Below, piece by piece: positions 58,325-64,000 of a DNA stretch of 64,000 nt. Made by a program: the position numbers and the translations under genes. The stretch comes from Paracoccus luteus. Its GTDB lineage: Bacteria; Pseudomonadota; Alphaproteobacteria; Rhodobacterales; Rhodobacteraceae. The notes beneath the pieces were generated by a model. The model did no database searches, was not told the origin of the DNA, and worked only from the letters and a program-made list of their open reading frames with translations. Within the stretch, counting starts at the first letter, position 1. Every line of letters begins with the position of its first letter. The DNA lies in contig NZ_SDEA01000006.1 in assembly GCF_004522155.1 (NCBI RefSeq), positions 12,008 to 76,007 of the forward strand, given 5' to 3'.

Positions 58325-58520
58325 TTCGGGGCTGTGTGAACAGCCCTCGGGGGGTTGGGGCTACCTGAACAGCGCCGCGCGAGCATTGGGGCTGTTTGTA
58401 CAGAGCGCCCGGTGCGGCGGGGGGTTGGGGCTGTCTGAACAGCGCCGCGCGGGCGTTGGGGCTGCCCGGACAGCGCCCGTGCGGCGCGGGGGTTCGGGAA
58501 AGCGTGAACAGCGCCCGTAT
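58325..58520. repeat. Six degenerate 30-39-bp units with a CTGT...ACAG dyad
   Basis: Units begin at 58325, 58355, 58386, 58425, 58456 and 58493. The core is TTGGGGCTGTCTGAACAGCG with variation. Most units hold the small dyad CTGT-nnn-ACAG. The array lies just after glnE, between two convergent genes, and has no gene of its own. Confidence 0.7.
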
Positions 58521-58566
58521 CAACATCGCCCGACCCGCCACGCGCCGCGGAACCCGGCGCCGGCAT

Positions 58567-58782
58567 ATGGTCAGCCGATCTTTCCGATGACTAGCACCGG
58601 GCGGTCAGCCACCTCGCCGCCCTGCGCGGCGCTGGCACATGGTCAGCCGATCTTTCCGATGACTGGCACCGGGCGATCAGCCACCTCGCCGCCCTGCGCG
58701 GCGCCGGCACATGGTCAGCCGATCTTTCCGATGACCTGCACCGGGCGGTCAGCCACCTCGCCGCCCTGCGCGGCGCCGGCGG
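58567..58782. repeat. Three 72-bp tandem repeats spanning a stop codon
   Basis: Copies begin at 58567, 58639 and 58711, each opening ATGGTCAGCCGATCTTTCCG, with only a few differences. The unit length is exactly 24 codons. The third copy is the 3' end of the minus-strand glycosyltransferase gene, including its TGA; the other two lie downstream and repeat the same last ~22 codons and stop. Confidence 0.88.
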
Positions 58783-60817
58783 CGGCCACGATGTCCAGTG
58801 CCAGCGGGCGGACCGGCACGGGGCGCGGGCCGGGGGCAACCCGATCCGTTGCCGGGGCCGGTTCGCAGGACGCCGGCTCGGGGGCCGCGTCGAAGACGCC
58901 ATGCGCCGTCTTGTCCCAGTAGAACGGCTTGACCACGATTTCATACACCGCCTTCCACGCCGCCAGGCAGGCCAGCGGGAAATACAGCGGCAGCGTGGCG
59001 ACCCACGGGATCAGGTGGCGGTGGGTGCGGCGGACCGACCAGATGCCGACGACCAGGTTCAGCGCCTCGGACCCGATGAACAGGGCGATCACGGCCACCG
59101 TGGCGGTCCGGCCGACCGCGCCGTCCAGCGGATGCGGCAGCCCGGCAAGCATCAGCCAGCAGCTCCACAGCACCGGGGCCAGCAGGAACTGCTGCACGGT
59201 GGCGAACATCTGCAGGTGGAACCCCACGAACGCCGCCGGTCCAAGCTCGCGCCACAGGCGGCACGGCGCGCGCATGTGGACGCCCCAGGTCATCGCAAAG
59301 CCCTTGAGCCAGCGCGACCGCTGCTTGACCCACGGCACGGCGCGGCAGTTCGCCTCTTCGTGCGTGGTGGTGTCGACGATCTCGGTGCGATAGCCCATGC
59401 GGGCCAGCCGGACGCCCAGGTCGGCGTCCTCGGTCACGTTCCAGCCGTCCCAGCCGCCGGCCCGGTCCAGCGCCGCCCGGCGGATGAAGAACGTCGTGCC
59501 CCCCAATGGCACGACCAGCCCCATGCGGGCCAGCCCCGGCAGCACACCGCGGAACCACGCGGAATATTCGACGGTAAAGCAGCGCGCCAGCCAGTTGGTG
59601 CGGGGATTATAGAAATCCAGCGCGCCCTGCACGCAGGCGACCCGGGGGTCGGCGAAATGCAGGTGGCGCGCCACGCGATGCAGCTGGTCGGGTTCGGGCC
59701 GGTCCTCGGCGTCCCAGACGCCGATGATGCTGCCCCGGCAGAAGTTCAGCGCATAGTTCATTGCCCGCGGCTTGGTGCGGATCGGCCCGTCGGGCACCGT
59801 GACCACGCGCATCCAGAACGGCAGGCTTGCCGCGGCCAGCGCGGCGCGGGTCATGCCGTCGCTTTCCTCGACCACCAGCAGGCAGTCGGTCAGTTCGCGC
59901 GGATAGGTCAGGGCCGACAGGCGGCCGATCAGGCGGTCGGCGATGTCCTCCTCGCGGAACATCGGCACCATGACCGAGATCACCGGCAGTTCCGCCAGCA
60001 TCTCGGGCTGCGGGCGCAGGGCGGCGCGTCGCGCCTCGGCGTCGGCGGCGACGGTGGCGCGGAAGGCCAGCGCCTTGACCAGCGTGGTGGCCGCCAGCGT
60101 CGCCGTCACCAGCGCGGTCACCAGCGCCAGCACCGCGACGGGGGCGAACCAAAGGCCGGCGGCCAGCGCGCCCATCCCCGCCAGCATGATCTGGCCCAGC
60201 CGCAGTTCGTTGCGCGTCCGGCAGCTGAATTCGGGGGCGACGCAGCTTTCCGCCGCGCGGATCAGGCGGGTGCGGCGGCTGTTCAGGATCGCCTCGCGCG
60301 CCGCGCTGGGTTCGCAGAGCAGCATCCGCACCGTTCCGAAATGCCCGGCCAGCCGGGCGCGCAGGGCGTCGAAATCATGTGGGCGCGACGCTGCGACGAA
60401 AGTCACGCCCCCGACCCGCCGCCAGGGCACGACGCCGTTGTTCAGGCACCAGCCCGCGTCCGCGATGTCGATCAGCCGGGCGTCGGGGGGCGAGGCCGCA
60501 AGGTCGACATGGCTGGTGCGCCACTGCCGCGCCAGCGCGCGGGCCAGCGCGGGTTCCTTGACCCAGCCGTTCGCCAGCAGCACCTCGCCCAGCCGCGCCG
60601 CCTGCCTGCGCCTGAGGACAAGCGCCTTGAGCAGGTCGCCGGGCGCGACCGCGCCATCCTCGATCAGGATCTGGCCCAGCGGGCGGCGGTCGCGGGCCGG
60701 GGCCGCGGGCGCGGGCCGGTCGTCAACGCGCGCGGCACGGGGGCGGAAGCGGACCGTGTTGCCCGGCAGCGCGTCGGCGGCTGGCGCATCGGGTCGGCGA
60801 ATCGGCGTGACGGACAT
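58715..60817 (-). CDS. Family 2 processive glycosyltransferase with T2SS-type N-terminal domain
   Basis: The 700-residue membrane protein has an N-terminal GspE/MshE-like domain (RPLGQILIEDGAVAPGDLL, about residues 30-160) and two membrane helices. A GT2 catalytic domain follows: MVPMFREEDIADRL, the DxD-like WDAEDRPEPDQL, TEDADLGVRLARMGY and QRSRWLKGF (QxxRW of processive enzymes). Further membrane helices end the protein. This layout occurs in NfrB-like and exopolysaccharide glycosyltransferases. The C-terminal codons belong to a 72-bp tandem repeat. The ATG at 60817 has AAAGG upstream. Confidence 0.88.
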   Translation of the reverse strand: MSVTPIRRPDAPAADALPGNTVRFRPRAARVDDRPAPAAPARDRRPLGQILIEDGAVAPGDLLKALVLRRRQAARLGEVLLANGWVKEPALARALARQWRTSHVDLAASPPDARLIDIADAGWCLNNGVVPWRRVGGVTFVAASRPHDFDALRARLAGHFGTVRMLLCEPSAAREAILNSRRTRLIRAAESCVAPEFSCRTRNELRLGQIMLAGMGALAAGLWFAPVAVLALVTALVTATLAATTLVKALAFRATVAADAEARRAALRPQPEMLAELPVISVMVPMFREEDIADRLIGRLSALTYPRELTDCLLVVEESDGMTRAALAAASLPFWMRVVTVPDGPIRTKPRAMNYALNFCRGSIIGVWDAEDRPEPDQLHRVARHLHFADPRVACVQGALDFYNPRTNWLARCFTVEYSAWFRGVLPGLARMGLVVPLGGTTFFIRRAALDRAGGWDGWNVTEDADLGVRLARMGYRTEIVDTTTHEEANCRAVPWVKQRSRWLKGFAMTWGVHMRAPCRLWRELGPAAFVGFHLQMFATVQQFLLAPVLWSCWLMLAGLPHPLDGAVGRTATVAVIALFIGSEALNLVVGIWSVRRTHRHLIPWVATLPLYFPLACLAAWKAVYEIVVKPFYWDKTAHGVFDAAPEPASCEPAPATDRVAPGPRPVPVRPLALDIVAAAGAAQGGEVADRPVQVIGKIG

Positions 60818-60908
60818 GGGCGACCTTTGGACAGGCGATATGCGCCTGTTCTGCCGCATGACGTCTTAAGGCCCGGTTAACGCCCCCGTGCCGGTCCGTG
60901 ACGGCCGG

Positions 60909-62058
60909 TCAGCCCCGGCGGCCGTCGCGCATCGCCTGCGCGAATCCGTCGAACAGATAGGTGCTGTCCTGCGGGCCGGGGCTTGCCTCGGGGTGATACT
61001 GCACGGAAAAGACGGGACGATCCGCCACGCGCAGGCCGCAGTTCGACCCGTCGAACAGGCTGACATGGGTTTCCAGCACGCCCGCGGGCAGGGTCTGCGA
61101 ATCGACCGCAAAGCCGTGGTTCATCGACGTGATCTCGACCTTGCCGGTCTCGACGTTGCGCACCGGATGGTTGGCGCCGTGGTGGCCGTGGCTCATCTTG
61201 ACGGTCTGCGCGCCCAGCGCCAGCGCCAGCATCTGGTGGCCAAGGCAGATGCCGAAGATCGGCAGGTCGTGGTCCAGCAGCTGCCGGATCATGGGCACGG
61301 CGTATTCGCCGGTGGCCGCCGGATCGCCGGGGCCGTTCGACAGGAAAACCCCCTCGGGCGAATGCGCCAGAACCTCGTCGGCGGTCGCGGTGGCGGGCAG
61401 GACCGTCACCTCGGCCCCCGACTGCACCAGCGAGCGCAGGATGTTGCGCTTGGCGCCATAGTCGATGGCGACGACGCGGAACGGCTTGTCGGCGCGCGGG
61501 GCGCTGAACTGGCCGGGCCATTCCCACACGCCGTCGTCCCAGCGATAGCTTTGCGCGCAGCTGACCTCGCGCGCAAGATCAAGGCCGACCAGCCCCGGCC
61601 AGGCGCGCGCGCGCCACCATCGCGGCGATGTCGAACTGGCCGTCGGTTCTGTGGGCCAGCACCACATGCGGCGCGCCCTGCTGTCGGATGGCGCGGGTCA
61701 GGCGGCGGGTGTCGACGCCGCCGATGCCGATGCGGCCGCGCCGTTCCATCCAGTCCACCAGGTCGGACGCCGCACGCCAGTTCGACGGCTCGGTCGGATC
61801 CCACTTGACCACGATGCCGGACGCGACGGGCTCGGCGGCCTCGTCGTCCTGGGGCGTTACGCCGGTGTTGCCGATATGGGGAAAGGTAAAGGTCACGACC
61901 TGCGCCGCATAGCTGGGGTCGGTCATGATTTCCTGATAGCCGGTCATGGCGGTGTTGAACACCAGCTCGGCCACCACCTCGCCCGTGGCGCCGAAGCCTT
62001 GCCCGTAAAAGACCGTGCCGTCGGCCAGCGCAAGGCAGGCAGTCGGTTTGTTTGCCAT
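60909..62058 (-). CDS. carA: Carbamoyl phosphate synthase small subunit, frameshifted as given
   Basis: CarA is the glutamine amidotransferase that feeds ammonia to CarB for arginine and pyrimidine synthesis. The N-terminal domain (ACLALADGTVFYGQGFGATG, FNTAMTGYQEIMTDPSYAAQ) and the class I GATase domain (nucleophile Cys in FGICLGHQMLAL, His/Glu in QYHPEASPGPQD) are both complete. They are out of phase at about 61601-61613, where a run of GC dinucleotides appears two bases short: AAMVARAR continues as LAGAG instead of AWPGLVGLDLA. With two bases restored the protein is normal, about 383 residues. Sequencing error is likely because loss would cause auxotrophy. Confidence 0.92.
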
Positions 62059-62197
62059 GACGGAACCCCCGGGAAAAATCGGCTGACTGCTAAGGCAGGG
62101 GGTCGGGGCGGTCAAGTGCCGCAAGCGCGGGACCGCCGCGCCTTGACCCGGCGGCGGGTGTTTGCCAACGGTGGACCGAGCACAGCCGGAGGATGAC

Positions 62198-62662
62198 ATG
62201 GACCTGCGCGACCGGATTTCCGCCGCCACCAAGGACGCGATGAAGGCCAGGGACGCGCCGCGGCTGTCCACGCTGCGCCTGATCGGCGCGGCCATCAAGG
62301 ACCGCGAGATCGCGCTGCGGGGCGAAGGCCGCGACGACGGCGGGCTGAGCGGCGACGACCTGATCGCCCTGCTGTCGCGCATGGTCAAGCAGCGCCACGA
62401 ATCCGCCCGCGCCTATGAGGAGGGCGGGCGCCTGGAACTGGCCGAGAAGGAACAGGCCGAAATCGCGCTGATCCAGGAGTTTCTTCCCCGCCAGCTGACC
62501 AGCGCCGAGATGGCCGAGGCTGTGGACCGCGTGATCGCGGATCTGGGCGCGACCGGCGTGCGCGACATGGGCCGTGTCATGGCGGGCCTGCGGGAACGCC
62601 ACGCGGGGCAGATGGATTTCGGCGCGGCGGGAGCGGTGGTCAAGTCCCGCCTGATGGCCTGA
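62198..62662 (+). CDS. GatB/YqeY domain-containing protein
   Basis: The 154-residue protein matches the stand-alone YqeY family, with a helical tail like that of GatB: DRISAATKDAMKARDAPRLS, SRMVKQRHESARAYEEGGR and FLPRQLTSAEMAEAV. It may bind tRNA, but its role is not settled. GGAGG precedes the ATG at 62198. It is divergent from carA and lies 3 bp before the DUF3008 gene. Confidence 0.92.
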   Translation: MDLRDRISAATKDAMKARDAPRLSTLRLIGAAIKDREIALRGEGRDDGGLSGDDLIALLSRMVKQRHESARAYEEGGRLELAEKEQAEIALIQEFLPRQLTSAEMAEAVDRVIADLGATGVRDMGRVMAGLRERHAGQMDFGAAGAVVKSRLMA

Positions 62663-62665
62663 GCG

Positions 62666-62857
62666 ATGCCGGCGCAGTCGCGCGCGCAGCAGCGGGCCGC
62701 GGGCGCGGCCCTGTCCGCCAAGCGGGGCTCCTCCAGCCCCGACGATCTGAAGGGCGCATCCCGGCAGATGTTCGACACCATGACCGAGGCGGAGCTGGCG
62801 GATCTGGCCGCCACGGACCATGACGACCTGCCCGAACGGGCCGAGGACGACGACTAG
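62666..62857 (+). CDS. DUF3008 family protein
   Basis: The 63-residue protein has the DUF3008 pattern: PAQSRAQQRAAGAALSAKRG, LKGASRQMFDTMTEAELADL and an acidic tail. Such small proteins are common and of unknown role. It follows yqeY by 3 bp, in the same direction. Confidence 0.82.
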   Translation: MPAQSRAQQRAAGAALSAKRGSSSPDDLKGASRQMFDTMTEAELADLAATDHDDLPERAEDDD

Positions 62858-62869
62858 CCCGGCGCCCCG

Positions 62870-64000
62870 TCAGGGCCGGTCCTGCCGGCCGGCCTGCCGG
62901 GCCGCGCGGCGGGCGTCGCGCAGGTCGCGCCCCAGCCCCAGCCCGCGCCGGCGGGGTCGGGTGGCGACCAGGATCGCCACTGCGACGATCATCATCCCCG
63001 CGGCGGCAAGGAACGGCATGCCCGGCGCATAGACGGGCGCGCCCGCGCGCGTGAAAAAGGCGAAGATCGCCGTCATCAGCAGCGGCGACAGCCCCATCGC
63101 GACGGCCGCGACCGAGGCCAGCACGCCCTGCAACTCTCCCTGCTGGCCGGGCGGTGCGCGGTTCGACATGATCTGTTGCAGCGCGGGGCCGCCAAGCCCC
63201 GCCATCGCCGCCAGCGGCATGAAGGCCAAGGCCAGCATCGGGTCGGTCACGACGCCATAGAAACACAGCGCCACGACCTCGAGCAGGAAGCCGGCGGTCG
63301 CGGTCCGCCAGACGCCGAAACGGCGGATCGCGGGGCCGACCAGCACCCCCTGGACCAGCGCCATCGCCACCGCGAACACCGCCAGTGACAGGCCGATGTG
63401 CAGCGGATCCCAACCAAAGCGGGCCTTGCCGTAAAAGCTCCAGACCGCGGGATAGACATAGGCCGCGACGTGAAACAGCGCGAATGTCAGCAGCAACGGC
63501 CCGATCCGCGGCAGCCGCCCGATCGCGGCAAAGGCGGACAGCGGGTTGGCGCGCCGCCAGGTGAACGGGCGGCGGATCGCATCCGTCACCGTTTCCGGCA
63601 GGACGAACCAGCCGAAGATCAGGTTCGCGCCCGCCAGCACGGCCGCCGTCCAGAACGGCGCGCGCAGGTCGATGGTGGACATGATGCTGCCCAGCACCGG
63701 TCCCAGGACAAAGCCCACCGCGAACGCAGCCCCGATCAGGCCGAAGTTGCGGCCCCGTTCCTCGGGGCGCGAGATGTCGGCCATATAGGCGGCAGCCGTG
63801 GCGTGGGTCGCGGCCATGATGCCGCCGATCAGACGGCCCACCAGGATCAGCGTGATCGTCGGCGCCAGCGCCAGCAGCACATAGTCCAGCGTCATCACCA
63901 GCAGCGCGGTCAGCATCACCGGCCGGCGGCCATAGGCGTCCGACAGATTGCCGATCACCGGGCCGAACAGGAACTGCATCGCGGCATAGGACGTGCCCAG
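62870..64000 (-). CDS. TCR/Tet-type MFS transporter, start beyond window edge
   Basis: The visible 376 codons cover most of a 12-helix major facilitator: LFGPVIGNLSDAYGRRPVM is the conserved loop after helix 2, and MADISRPEERGRNFGLIGAA and LGPVLGSIMSTIDLRAPF match the TetA/TCR subfamily. The N-terminal helix lies past 64000. The C terminus is Arg-rich. Family members export tetracycline or other drugs, but many chromosomal ones have unknown substrates, so resistance is not implied. It converges on the DUF3008 gene with a gap of 12 bp. Confidence 0.88.
   Translation of the reverse strand: MGTSYAAMQFLFGPVIGNLSDAYGRRPVMLTALLVMTLDYVLLALAPTITLILVGRLIGGIMAATHATAAAYMADISRPEERGRNFGLIGAAFAVGFVLGPVLGSIMSTIDLRAPFWTAAVLAGANLIFGWFVLPETVTDAIRRPFTWRRANPLSAFAAIGRLPRIGPLLLTFALFHVAAYVYPAVWSFYGKARFGWDPLHIGLSLAVFAVAMALVQGVLVGPAIRRFGVWRTATAGFLLEVVALCFYGVVTDPMLALAFMPLAAMAGLGGPALQQIMSNRAPPGQQGELQGVLASVAAVAMGLSPLLMTAIFAFFTRAGAPVYAPGMPFLAAAGMMIVAVAILVATRPRRRGLGLGRDLRDARRAARQAGRQDRP

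Overview
The window is GC-rich DNA from an alphaproteobacterium, most likely Rhodobacteraceae and probably Paracoccus-like. The evidence is a CckA-type hybrid kinase, an alphaproteobacterial SOS box (GAAC-N7-GAAC) in front of recA, choline uptake next to betIBA, DUF1467 next to methylmalonyl-CoA epimerase, a Bpt/Ate aminoacyltransferase, and GlnE. The genus is inferred, not shown.

Layout. Positions 1-9.5 kb hold a complete type I-C CRISPR-Cas locus on the minus strand: cas3-cas5c-cas8c-cas7c-cas4-cas1-cas2, then leader and array. The array runs off the left edge and has 24 spacers here, three of them duplicated. Positions 9.8-12.1 kb are a patchwork of broken genes: a serine recombinase tail, a frameshifted isochorismatase, and an open frame that fuses an amidohydrolase start to a piece of a DUF4011-type helicase. 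Positions 12.1-26.2 kb are a catabolic region: a fumarylacetoacetase-family hydrolase, a glyoxalase-fold extradiol dioxygenase homologue, a LysR regulator, broken FAD monooxygenases, a stranded internal piece of aceE, and an intact-looking operon. That operon carries a PotDABC-like ABC importer, an HpcH/HpaI aldolase, a nitrilase-family amidase and an RraA-like aldolase, followed by a second LysR gene.

Positions 26.3-31.7 kb carry a PHB-depolymerase-like esterase with a CopG regulator and a frameshifted PQQ-type sugar dehydrogenase. They also hold the collapsed remains of a second, type I-E CRISPR-Cas locus (a cas3 HD fragment running straight into two repeats), followed by AT-richer DNA with gene scraps. 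From 31.7 kb on the content looks mostly like core chromosome: class II ribonucleotide reductase, choline import (choXWV) divergent from glycine betaine synthesis (betIBA), cckA, an rRNA methyltransferase, recA, an orphan response regulator, mce-DUF1467, nitroreductase, an M48 lipoprotein protease, ilvIN, bpt, glnE, a processive family-2 glycosyltransferase, carA, yqeY, a DUF3008 gene and the start-truncated end of a TCR/Tet-type MFS exporter.

Two themes stand out. First, accessory DNA at 9.8-12.1, 16.5-18.8 and 30.0-31.7 kb is made of gene fragments joined end to end, as if by repeated illegitimate recombination. Second, three different minisatellite-like repeat arrays lie within 1.3 kb around the 3' ends of glnE and the glycosyltransferase gene; one inserts about 95 low-complexity residues into GlnE. 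Several single-base frameshifts, including one in carA at a GC-dinucleotide run, may be sequencing errors and need read-level checking. No wholly new system is claimed.
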